From Actinosomnolentus pattersoniae (SeqCode) (GTDB taxonomy: Bacteria; Actinomycetota; UBA4738): a stretch of DNA of 7,128 nt. A model generated the notes under the pieces. It was not told where the DNA came from. It searched no databases and saw only the letters and a list, made by a program, of their open reading frames with translations. The stretch is taken from NCBI GenBank assembly GCA_013817655.1, contig JACDCJ010000104.1, positions 1 to 7,128 of the forward strand. Direction: 5' to 3'. The position numbers and the translations under genes were made by a program. Below, one piece after another: positions 1 through 5,606 of this stretch (the first letter of the stretch is position 1; each line of letters begins with the position of its first letter).

Positions 1-434
1 AATCCGTCCCGCGCCACCTCCACGACAAGCCGGCGGGAGAGGGCGTTCACGACGGAAACGCCCACGCCGTGCAGGCCACCGGACACCGCGTAGGACTTGG
101 AGTCGAACTTTCCGCCGGCGTGCAGGGTGGTGAGCACGACCTCGACCGCGGTGCGTCGGTCCTTCCCTCCCGGAATTAGGGTCACCGGGATGCCTCGTCC
201 GTTGTCGGTGACCCGGCACCCGCCATCGGCGAGAAGCTGGATCAGGATCTTGGAGCAGTAGCCGGCAAGCGCCTCGTCGATGGAGTTGTCGACGACCTCG
301 TACACCAGGTGATGAAGGCCCCGAGTCCCCGTGCTCCCGATGTACATCCCGGGACGCTTGCGAACTGGATCGAGGCCCTCGAGGACGGTGATGTCCGCAG
401 CCGTATAGCTGCCCTTCGATGGTTTCGTGGCCAC
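1..434 (-). CDS. gyrB: DNA gyrase subunit B, N-terminal part (3' end outside window)
   Basis: ATPase subunit of DNA gyrase, the type II topoisomerase that introduces negative supercoils. The visible 144 codons cover the start of the GHKL ATPase domain. EVVDNSIDEA (residues 46-55) is the Bergerat N-box with the magnesium-binding Asn50. DNGRGIPV (77-84) carries the ATP-contacting Asp77. GGLHGVGVSVVNALS (119-133) is the glycine-rich ATP lid, and RKRPGMYIGST (25-35) is the usual GyrB opening. The chosen start is GTG at 434-432, giving MATKPSKG; it follows GGAGGT on the minus strand with a short gap of 3-4 nt. The frame is open to the window edge. By known gene order gyrA would be expected beyond position 1, which is inference. 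GyrB rather than ParE is favoured by the location next to recF/dciA. Confidence 0.97.
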   Translation of the reverse strand, partial: MATKPSKGSYTAADITVLEGLDPVRKRPGMYIGSTGTRGLHHLVYEVVDNSIDEALAGYCSKILIQLLADGGCRVTDNGRGIPVTLIPGGKDRRTAVEVVLTTLHAGGKFDSKSYAVSGGLHGVGVSVVNALSRRLVVEVARDG

Positions 435-560
435 GCTACCTCCGCCGGACGCTCGAGGTTCGGTCGCCCGGGCCTCCCAAAAGGGGGCTGATCATGAAAG
501 GAATTTCAGCAACTCAATTCTAGCATCGGAAATGCCATACGAGCAGCAGTTTCAGCCTCC
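435..560 (-). promoter_or_regulatory. gyrB upstream region with putative extended -10 promoter
   Basis: The 126-nt gap between the dciA stop and the gyrB start includes a clearly AT-richer patch (about 490-540). On the minus strand TGCTAGAAT (525-517) matches an extended -10 element (TGn plus TAGAAT, one mismatch to TATAAT). No good -35 is present at 16-18 nt, which fits an extended -10 promoter. A transcript would start near 510 and have a leader of roughly 75 nt. This suggests gyrB can be transcribed apart from the dnaN-recF-dciA genes. The call rests on sequence resemblance only. A short imperfect hairpin (CCC/GGG around AAAA, about 474-486) lies in the leader but has no T-tract, so I do not call a terminator. 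Confidence 0.45.
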
Positions 561-935
561 TCATCCGCCCCGATCGACGACCACGGACAGCCGCCGCACC
601 GACTCCCCCCCGATCGCCCGATTCGCGCCATCCACCACCTCCGCCCCGAGGAACCGCAGCTGTGCGGCCCAGGCCGAGGAGGAAGCCCGGACCACGAGTG
701 TGCCACCTTCCAGTGACACGGGGGTGGACTCCTGGGCAAGCCGCTCCCCGACGACCGAGGTCCAACGACGAGCGAGTTCGCCAAGCGTCATGCCCGGGCT
801 CCACGGCCGGCGGCGAAGGAGGTCCTGGAGAACGGAGCCGAGCCCCTGCGGCTCGGTCGCGCGGTTGGCCTGGCCGCGCCGGCGCCCTCCGGGTGGCCCA
901 ACACCCGGGGATCGCTCCCCCTCACGACGTCCCAA
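561..935 (-). CDS. dciA: DUF721 protein, DciA-type replicative helicase loader
   Basis: A small basic protein (124 aa) of the DUF721/DciA family. DciA is known to interact with the replicative helicase DnaB and support its loading in bacteria lacking DnaC/DnaI; the M. tuberculosis member (Rv0004) sits at the same place between recF and gyrB. Visible family features are LGSVLQDLLRRRPW (residues 32-45) and the KH-like core ARRWTSVVGERLAQES (55-70), with the typical W and V-G. These are followed by a GGTLVVRASSSAWAAQLRF stretch (77-95). The first 30 residues are Arg/Gly/Pro-rich and probably disordered. The start is TTG at 935, inside the end of recF (14-nt overlap), supported by GGGAGG five nt upstream (946-941). 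A later ATG (M49) would remove conserved sequence. The function is inferred from family and position. Confidence 0.88.
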   Translation of the reverse strand: MGRREGERSPGVGPPGGRRRGQANRATEPQGLGSVLQDLLRRRPWSPGMTLGELARRWTSVVGERLAQESTPVSLEGGTLVVRASSSAWAAQLRFLGAEVVDGANRAIGGESVRRLSVVVDRGG

Positions 936-1998
936 CCGAGCCTCCCTTCACGTACCAGACCCGCGCCCCCGCAGGCACCTGCGCCTCGTCGGGGACCGCC
1001 ATCAGGGTCTGCCCACGGTCGCCCAGGCCGGCCGCCAGACGGACCCTGCGCTCCGGGTCCAGCGCCGAGAACGGGTCGTCGAGGAAGGTGAGTGGGCTCT
1101 CTCCTGCCACGGCTCGCACCGCCCCCGCGAGCGCAAGGCGCAACGATACCGCCGCCCCCCAGGCCTCCCCGTGAGACGCGAATCCCCTCGCGGCCAGGCC
1201 TTGGACGAAGAGCGCAAGGTCGTCACGGTGTGGGCCCACCAGGGTCGTGCGCCGGATCAGCTCTTCGGGCCGGCGCTCGGCTAGCCGCGCGCCGAAAGCC
1301 GCCTCAACCGGCTCTCCCTCGACCGAGGGCGCGTAGCCCACAACCAGGCGGTCACCCGAAAGGCGACCGAACTCGCGAGCGGCCGGTTCGGCGACGGCCT
1401 GGACGGCCGAGCGGCGGAGCGCGGTCAGCTCCGAGCCTCGCGCCACCAGCTCTGCATCCCAAGCGTCCAGCCCTTGCGGCGCCGGTCCGCCTTCCCAGTC
1501 CTTCAGGAGCCTGTTGCGCTGGCGGAGGGCCCGTTCGTAGGCCGCCGGCACGCCTTCCTTGAGCGGCCACAGCCCTCTCGCAGCCTCATCCATGAACCGC
1601 CGACGTTCGTCCGGCTCTCCGGAGACGACGTGCAGATCGTCGGGCCCCGAGAAGACGGCCCTCGCGTGTCGCCGCAGATCTCGTTTCCGGCGCACGGGCG
1701 ACCGGTTGATCAGGACGCGGTTCTGACCCGAGGCCCTCACCTCCACCTCGATCAGGAACCTTCCTCCCCCGGCTTCGAGCTCGCCGCGCAGGAAGGCGGA
1801 GGAAGCCCCCGAGCGGACCAGTGGGAGGTCGTTCCGAACGCGGGGCGACTCGAGGGCACAAAGGTAGTACATGGCCTCCAGCAGGTTCGTCTTGCCCTCG
1901 CCGTTCGATCCCACCACGACCGTGAGGCCCGGTTCGACCTCGAGCGCCGCCTCCGAGTAGCTCCGGAAGTCCCGGACCTCGATCCAGGCCAGCCGCAC
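922..1998 (-). CDS. recF: DNA replication and repair protein RecF
   Basis: An SMC/ABC-type ATPase of 358 aa that binds gapped DNA and, with RecO and RecR, promotes RecA loading at stalled forks. Visible motifs are Walker A GSNGEGKTN (residues 30-38), the conserved LVGPHRDD (253-260), the ABC-type signature SHGEAW (275-280), Walker B LTFLDD (303-308) and D-loop SALD (311-314). The SHGE-x-W signature resembles actinobacterial RecF. Walker B is followed by PF, where many RecF proteins have VF or VL before the D-loop; this looks like lineage variation rather than inactivation. The length is slightly below the usual 360-400 aa. The start is GTG at 1998-1996, 13 nt after the dnaN stop. Only a weak ribosome-binding site is visible, so translational coupling to dnaN is likely. 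The 3' end overlaps dciA. Confidence 0.97.
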   Translation of the reverse strand: MRLAWIEVRDFRSYSEAALEVEPGLTVVVGSNGEGKTNLLEAMYYLCALESPRVRNDLPLVRSGASSAFLRGELEAGGGRFLIEVEVRASGQNRVLINRSPVRRKRDLRRHARAVFSGPDDLHVVSGEPDERRRFMDEAARGLWPLKEGVPAAYERALRQRNRLLKDWEGGPAPQGLDAWDAELVARGSELTALRRSAVQAVAEPAAREFGRLSGDRLVVGYAPSVEGEPVEAAFGARLAERRPEELIRRTTLVGPHRDDLALFVQGLAARGFASHGEAWGAAVSLRLALAGAVRAVAGESPLTFLDDPFSALDPERRVRLAAGLGDRGQTLMAVPDEAQVPAGARVWYVKGGSVGTS

Positions 1999-2011
1999 GC
2001 CGACCGGGCCG

Positions 2012-3112
2012 CTATCCCACGTGGGCCGGGAGCCGGACGGGCATGACGAGGTAGACGAACCCGTCCCCCTCGCCCCGCACCAATCCCGGCTTCAGCCCGT
2101 CGCGAACCTCCACCTGAACGCGCTCGCCGACGACCCCCGTTAGACCGTCGATGAGATAGGCCGGGTTGAACGCGGCCGTCAGGTCCTCGCCTTCGTACTT
2201 CGCCTCGACCACCTCGACCGCGTCGCCGAGGTCGGGCGAGGACGAGGAGAGTCGCACGCCGAGGGCGTTGAACTCCATCTTCACGGGCGCGCTGTCGCGC
2301 GCGAGCAGCCCCACTCGCCTCACCGCGTCGAGAAGCTGCTGTCGCGACCCGACGAGGCGGTTCTCGTACCCCTCGGGAAGCAGCTGGCGATAGTTCGGAA
2401 ACTCGCCCTCGATCAGCCGGGACGTGAGCGCGAGCCTTCCGATCCGAAAGGCCACCTGGCTCTGGTCGATGAAGACCTCGGCGTCCCCCTTATCCTCGGT
2501 CGCCGCCGCCCTGCCAGCCTCCGCGAGCGCCCGCTCCGGCACGAGTGCCTTCGCCTCGCCCTCCGCGGTGGCCTCCATCTCGCGCATCGCGAGCCGGTAC
2601 GAGTCAGTGGCAACCATCGTGAGGCCCTCCCGGCTCACCTCGAGCAGCACACCCGTCAGGATGGGCCGGGCCTCGTCTCGGGATGCTGCTCGGGTTACCT
2701 GCTGGATCCCGGCCGACAGATTGTTCGCCGCCACGGACACTCGGGTCCCCTGCGGTTCCTGCAGGACCGGAAAGTCCTCGGCCGGGAGGCACCGAACGGT
2801 TCCCTCGTAGTTGCTGCAGACGATCCGTGCCTGGCCCTCGGCGGCCTCGAACTCCACGGGGGCCTGCTCGAAGCTCTTCACCATGTCGGCCAGAAGCCTG
2901 GCCGGGACCAGCGCGACTCCCTCAGCCTGCACGTGAACGTCGAGCTGCAGCCGCGTCGAGACCTCCAGGTCGGTCGTCGCCAGGACGAGCTCTCCCCCGG
3001 ATGCCGTCATGTGTACGCCGGTGAGGGCGGGTATCCCCGGGCGCGAGGACACGGCCCGCTGGACGGTCTGGAGCGCCTCCGAGAGCACGTCTCGATCGCA
3101 TTTGAACTTCAC
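2012..3112 (-). CDS. dnaN: DNA polymerase III sliding clamp (beta subunit)
   Basis: The ring-shaped processivity clamp of the replicative polymerase, 366 aa, which matches the family length of three similar domains. The N-terminus MKFKCDRDVLSEALQTVQRA is typical of domain 1. Domain 2 has RPILTGVLLEV (149-159) and ATDSYRLA (168-175). Domain 2/3 has LIEGEFPNYRQLLP (233-246), and domain 3 has FNPAYLIDGL (315-324). The family's C-terminal hallmark MPVRL is at 357-361, part of the hydrophobic pocket that receives clamp-binding motifs. Five extra residues (PAHVG) follow MPVRL, where many clamps end. The GTG start at 3112-3110 is preceded by a strong Shine-Dalgarno AGGAGG six nt upstream (3124-3119). 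The gene is followed closely by recF, as in most bacteria. Confidence 0.98.
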   Translation of the reverse strand: MKFKCDRDVLSEALQTVQRAVSSRPGIPALTGVHMTASGGELVLATTDLEVSTRLQLDVHVQAEGVALVPARLLADMVKSFEQAPVEFEAAEGQARIVCSNYEGTVRCLPAEDFPVLQEPQGTRVSVAANNLSAGIQQVTRAASRDEARPILTGVLLEVSREGLTMVATDSYRLAMREMEATAEGEAKALVPERALAEAGRAAATEDKGDAEVFIDQSQVAFRIGRLALTSRLIEGEFPNYRQLLPEGYENRLVGSRQQLLDAVRRVGLLARDSAPVKMEFNALGVRLSSSSPDLGDAVEVVEAKYEGEDLTAAFNPAYLIDGLTGVVGERVQVEVRDGLKPGLVRGEGDGFVYLVMPVRLPAHVG

Positions 3113-3167
3113 GCCGCACCTCCTGATGCCTTCTGGACATCGTTTTGAAACCCGTTGTAGTAGGGAC

Positions 3168-3184
3168 CGTGGAAAAGTGGAAAG
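3168..3184 (-). promoter_or_regulatory. Two tandem DnaA-box-like sites
   Basis: On the minus strand CTTTCCACT (3184-3176) runs directly into TTTTCCACG (3176-3168), sharing one base. Compared with TTATCCACA the first differs at positions 1, 3 and 9 and the second at 3 and 9. The shared TTTCCAC core is also present in the stronger sites upstream of dnaA. A spacing of 8 nt start to start is tighter than usual for independent DnaA binding. These could be low-affinity sites of the origin or of a dnaN promoter. Confidence 0.4.
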
Positions 3185-3289
3185 ACGTGCATTGGACCAG
3201 CGTAGAGCCTGGGTATGACGCTCCCGGGGCGGTGGAGTAAGCGTGGGGGGCCGTGCACCTCGCGCACTCGCGCCCGCCGGGATGCGCCG

Positions 3290-3298
3290 CTTTCCACC
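3290..3298 (+). promoter_or_regulatory. Single DnaA-box-like site downstream of dnaA
   Basis: CTTTCCACC on the plus strand differs from TTATCCACA at positions 1, 3 and 9. It has the same CTTTCCAC core as the site at 4816-4824 and points opposite to the pair at 3168-3184. It is weak on its own; the recurrence of the core within two intergenic regions is the reason to list it. Confidence 0.3.
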
Positions 3299-3320
3299 AT
3301 GAACCCAACCGCCGTTCCCA

Positions 3321-4802
3321 TCATGTCCCCCGGCTCCGAGTGCGGATCTTCTTCGTGAGCTCCTGCACCTGCCGGTACGTGCTGCCTCGGGCCGACATGA
3401 GGCCCTCGATCTTCTTGATCCCGTGGAGGACCGTCGTGTGATCCCGCTGGAAGAGCTCGCCGATCTTGATGAGCGACAGGCCGGTCTGCTCCCGGAGCAG
3501 ATACATCGCCACGTGCCGCGCCGTGGTGAGTGGGCGGGAGCGGCTCTTGGAGACGAGATCGCCTTGCGTGAGGGCGAAGTGCGACGCCGCCTCCTCGAGG
3601 ATCATCGCCGGAGGGATCTCCTGCCCCGACTCGGGGATCAGGCCCTCGAGGGCTCGCTCGGCGAGCGTCAGATCAACTCGCTGGCGGGACAGGGACCCGT
3701 AGGCCACCACGCGGTGCAGCGCGCCCTCGAGCTCTCGGATGTTCTCCTCGAACTTGGTCGCGATGTAGAGCAGTACGTCGTCGGGAACCGCGAAGCCGTC
3801 GCGCATGGCCTTCATCTGCAGGATTGCGACGCGGGTCTCGAGGTCCGGCGGCTGGACGTCGACGACCAGCCCGGAGCGGAACCGGCTCCTCAGGCGCTCC
3901 TCGATGCCGCCGAGTTCCTGGGGGGGGCGGTCGCTCGCGATGACGATCTGCCGCTCGTGCTGGTGGAGGTGGTTGAACGTGTGGAAGAACTCCGTCTGCG
4001 TCTCCTCCGCCCGGCCGAGGAACTGAACGTCGTCGAGGAGGAGGACGTCGACGTCACGGTACTGGCGCTGGAACTGATACCCGCGGCCGCCTCGAACGGC
4101 GGCGATGAACTCGGTCATGAAGCTCTCGGACGTGACGTAGCGCGCGCGGGTCTTCGGAGCCAGGGCCCTCACGTGGTTCGCGATCGCGAACAGGAGGTGG
4201 GTCTTTCCGAGCCCCACGCCCCCGTAGATGAACAGGGGGTTGTAGGCCGTGGAGGGTGGCGCCTCGGCGACGGCGAGGGCGGCCGCGTGAGCGAACTTGT
4301 TGCTCGGACCCTGGACGAAGCTGTCGAACGTGTACCGGTCGGGGAAGGCCGGAGAGGCGGCCATGGCGTCGAGGCTTGCCTGGCCCGGGTGCGGTGGACG
4401 AGCGGTGCCGCGGCCGTGGCTTCGTGCCTGGGATCGGCCGTCCGCTCTCTTCCGGTCGTTCGGAGCCTTCACCGAGCCCGGCGCCCCGGGATGCTCGGGC
4501 CGCGCGGCGGCCGCCTTCGGGGCCTTCAGGCGGACCCGCGCCTGCGGCCCGAGGACGCCCCGCACGCTCGCCGCGATGAGGTCCATGTAGTGACCGGACA
4601 GCCAGCTCTTCACGTACGGGCTCGGCGCGACGAGCTCCACGACCTGGCCGCGGACCTCGCCGGGACAGAGCCCCGCGAACCACAACTCGTACTGCGGCTC
4701 CGACAGGTCTCTGCGAGCGACCTCGAGGACGGCCCGGCAAGCGACCCCGGCTGGGGTCACGGGCGGGCGATCCAACGGCTGCTCTGCGAGAGGTGATGGC
4801 AT
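3321..4802 (-). CDS. dnaA: Chromosomal replication initiator protein DnaA
   Basis: AAA+ initiator that binds DnaA boxes, melts the origin and helps recruit DnaB; 493 aa. Domain I (about 20-90) includes LSEPQYELWF (33-42). Domain II (about 91-150) is a Pro/Ala/Arg/Gly-rich linker. Domain III (about 151-390) has Walker A GGVGLGKTH (194-202), Walker B VLLLDDVQF (253-261), sensor 1 IVIASDRPP (286-294), an arginine-finger region LRSRFRSGL (304-312) and sensor 2 around IRELEGAL (355-362). Domain IV (about 395-493) is the DNA-binding helix-turn-helix, with the DHTTVLHGIKKI signature (454-465). Its basic loop reads RSRPLTTARH (421-430), a variant of the RSR...ARPRQ/QARQ seen elsewhere. The start is ATG at 4802-4800; no Shine-Dalgarno precedes it, and a consensus DnaA box directly abuts it. 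Later TTG (codon 10) or GTG (codon 15) starts are possible but no better supported. An 8-base C run (3927-3920) lies in frame. Confidence 0.98.
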   Translation of the reverse strand: MPSPLAEQPLDRPPVTPAGVACRAVLEVARRDLSEPQYELWFAGLCPGEVRGQVVELVAPSPYVKSWLSGHYMDLIAASVRGVLGPQARVRLKAPKAAAARPEHPGAPGSVKAPNDRKRADGRSQARSHGRGTARPPHPGQASLDAMAASPAFPDRYTFDSFVQGPSNKFAHAAALAVAEAPPSTAYNPLFIYGGVGLGKTHLLFAIANHVRALAPKTRARYVTSESFMTEFIAAVRGGRGYQFQRQYRDVDVLLLDDVQFLGRAEETQTEFFHTFNHLHQHERQIVIASDRPPQELGGIEERLRSRFRSGLVVDVQPPDLETRVAILQMKAMRDGFAVPDDVLLYIATKFEENIRELEGALHRVVAYGSLSRQRVDLTLAERALEGLIPESGQEIPPAMILEEAASHFALTQGDLVSKSRSRPLTTARHVAMYLLREQTGLSLIKIGELFQRDHTTVLHGIKKIEGLMSARGSTYRQVQELTKKIRTRSRGT

Positions 4803-4811
4803 TTATCCACA
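4803..4811 (+). promoter_or_regulatory. Consensus DnaA box abutting the dnaA start codon
   Basis: TTATCCACA is an exact match to the classical DnaA box. Its first base is the nucleotide immediately upstream of the dnaA ATG (4802-4800 on the minus strand). DnaA bound here would cover the translation start region of its own gene. With the promoter predicted at 4918-4888, it would act as a roadblock in the leader, consistent with the known autoregulation of dnaA in other bacteria. The local sequence 4800-4819 is also one of the AT-richest short patches of the dnaA-rpmH gap. Confidence 0.85.
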
Positions 4812-4815
4812 ATTA

Positions 4816-4835
4816 CTTTCCACAGGTGTGGAAAC
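4816..4835. promoter_or_regulatory. Inverted pair of DnaA-box-like sites
   Basis: CTTTCCACA (4816-4824, plus) and GTTTCCACA (4835-4827, minus) are two DnaA-box variants, each with two mismatches to TTATCCACA (positions 1 and 3). Together they form a perfect inverted repeat with 8-bp arms (TTTCCACA and TGTGGAAA) separated by GG (4825-4826). The pair lies 4 nt from the consensus box at 4803-4811, so three sites fall within 33 bp in the dnaA leader. The arrangement suggests cooperative DnaA binding, but a dimeric repressor operator is an alternative reading. Confidence 0.65.
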
Positions 4836-4887
4836 GGGTCTCGCTTCGGGAGAAGAGGCGGAAGCGGTACGGCCCTCGGGCTCGCGG

Positions 4888-4918
4888 ATTATAGCCCCGG
4901 GCCGGGCGCGGCTGGCAA
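4888..4918 (-). promoter_or_regulatory. Putative dnaA promoter
   Basis: On the minus strand TTGCCA (4918-4913) and a perfect TATAAT (4893-4888) are separated by 19 nt. The hexamers are close to the housekeeping sigma consensus; the spacer is longer than the ideal 17. Transcription would begin near 4881 and leave a leader of about 79 nt that contains all three upstream DnaA boxes. The leader lacks a clear Shine-Dalgarno near the ATG. The flanking spacer is almost entirely G and C. Confidence 0.6.
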
Positions 4919-4972
4919 CGCGCGCGGGGATTCTTGGCGACCTTTTCGCGAAGGATCCCGGGCGCCGCCAGG

Positions 4973-5005
4973 GTGGCTGGGGTAGCCACGCCGCATCGGT
5001 ATACT
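4973..5005 (+). promoter_or_regulatory. Putative rpmH operon promoter with overlapping inverted repeat
   Basis: TATACT (5000-5005) is a good -10 hexamer about 55 nt upstream of rpmH, implying a start near 5012 and a leader of about 48 nt. There is no convincing -35. Where it would lie (about 4977-4982) there is instead a 6-bp inverted repeat, GTGGCT (4973-4978) and AGCCAC (4984-4989), with a 5-nt loop. That could be an operator for an activator or repressor, or chance in GC-rich DNA. The rest of the dnaA-rpmH gap holds no gene that I can support. Confidence 0.45.
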
Positions 5006-5059
5006 CGCGGTCCGACCACGTGAGCGGCTCGATGCCGTGCGCGGAAAGCGGAGAGGATC

Positions 5060-5197
5060 GTGAGCAAGCGCACGTATCAGCCGAACAACCGACGGCGTAA
5101 GAGGACGCACGGCTTCCGCATCCGCATGCGGACTCGGAGTGGGCGCCGCCTGCTGGCACGGCGGCGGGCCAAGGGCCGTGCCCGTCTGTCCGCCTGA
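5060..5197 (+). CDS. rpmH: 50S ribosomal protein L34
   Basis: A 45-aa, very basic protein that binds 23S rRNA in the large ribosomal subunit. The sequence begins MSKRTYQPNNRRRKRTHGFR, containing the family pattern KRTYQPxxRRRxxxHGF, and continues with RMRTRSGRRLLARRRAKGR, the typical L34 C-terminal half. Its length matches the family (44-47 aa). The start is GTG at 5060, with a GGAGAGG ribosome-binding site at 5050-5056. It is the first gene of the plus-strand operon, diverges from dnaA and is 19 nt upstream of rnpA. This rpmH-rnpA pairing beside dnaA is conserved across most bacteria. Confidence 0.97.
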   Translation: MSKRTYQPNNRRRKRTHGFRIRMRTRSGRRLLARRRAKGRARLSA

Positions 5198-5216
5198 GAT
5201 TCGCCACGTGCTCAGC

Positions 5217-5606
5217 ATGGCTACGACCTCGAGGACATCGACCGCGCCTCGGCTGCCGGAGGGTCGACTTCCCGGACCCCCCGTGGTCGGCGTGGGGGGG
5301 AGGGCCGCCATTCGACTCGCGCTACGGGAGGGAAGGCGGCTGGCAGGCTCAAAGGTGGTTGTGTACGTGACTTCCCGAGAGGGCGGGCGTGTGGCTTTCG
5401 TCTGCAGCCGACGGGTGGGGGGAGCGGTGGTGAGGAATCGCGCTCGCCGGATCATGAGAGAGGCCGTCAGGGCCCTCGGCCCCCGCATCCGGGGGGAGCT
5501 CCACCTGGTTCTCGTTGCGCAGCCGGCGATTCGCGGCGCCCGCATGCATGAAGTTCTGGCGGAGCTCGGCTCTGTCCTCGGGAGAGCGGGGATCCTCGCC
5601 CGATGA
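5217..5606 (+). CDS. rnpA: Ribonuclease P protein component
   Basis: Small basic protein subunit of RNase P, which assists the catalytic RNA in trimming tRNA 5' leaders; 129 aa from this start. The family hallmark is VVRNRARRIMREAVR (71-85), the RNR motif that contacts the RNA. It is preceded by GRRLAGSKVVVYV (39-51) and GRVAFVCSRRVGGA (57-70), the central beta-sheet region. The start is uncertain: ATG 5217 is preferred, GTG 5208 is in frame, and neither has a good ribosome-binding site. Residues 1-24 are poorly RnpA-like, so a later GTG (5283 or 5292) is possible. A run of seven G (5294-5300) lies in this N-terminal part. The stop overlaps the yidD start by 4 nt (ATGA), indicating coupled translation. 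Confidence 0.93.
   Translation: MATTSRTSTAPRLPEGRLPGPPVVGVGGRAAIRLALREGRRLAGSKVVVYVTSREGGRVAFVCSRRVGGAVVRNRARRIMREAVRALGPRIRGELHLVLVAQPAIRGARMHEVLAELGSVLGRAGILAR

Larger units (their letters stand above)
3113..3320. other. dnaA-dnaN intergenic region, candidate oriC
   Basis: The 208-bp gap between the dnaA stop and the dnaN start has no convincing gene on either strand. In many Actinobacteria oriC lies here. It contains three TTTCCAC-core sites resembling degenerate DnaA boxes (3168-3176, 3176-3184, 3290-3298). The only AT-leaning patch is around 3139-3160, next to the first two sites, and could act as an unwinding element. The gap is short and box-poor compared with, for example, the Streptomyces origin. 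The better boxes sit upstream of dnaA, so the true origin may be there or be split. The region also carries the dnaN ribosome-binding site at its edge. The oriC call is inference from position and motifs. Confidence 0.45.

Noticed and set aside
427..1284. 285-codon plus-strand frame across the gyrB-dciA gap
   Set aside because: Mostly antisense to dciA and recF; Arg/Pro/Ser-rich low-complexity product.
3261..3272. CGCG-CACT-CGCG short hairpin after dnaA as a terminator
   Set aside because: Only 4-bp arms and no T-tract on either strand; such repeats are common at this GC content.
3109..3324. 71-codon minus-strand frame filling the dnaA-dnaN gap
   Set aside because: No ribosome-binding site or family resemblance; it overlaps the dnaN start and the DnaA-box-like sites. 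Better read as non-coding origin or regulatory DNA.
3920..3927. Run of eight G (C on the coding strand) within dnaA, as a possible slippage or phase-variation switch
   Set aside because: The frame reads through correctly (DRPPQEL) and dnaA is essential, so switching is implausible; ordinary proline codons in GC-rich DNA.
3423..4796. 457-codon open frame on the plus strand opposite dnaA
   Set aside because: Lies wholly antisense to dnaA in a high-GC region where long shadow frames are expected; the product is low-complexity Arg/Glu/Leu/Val with no family resemblance.
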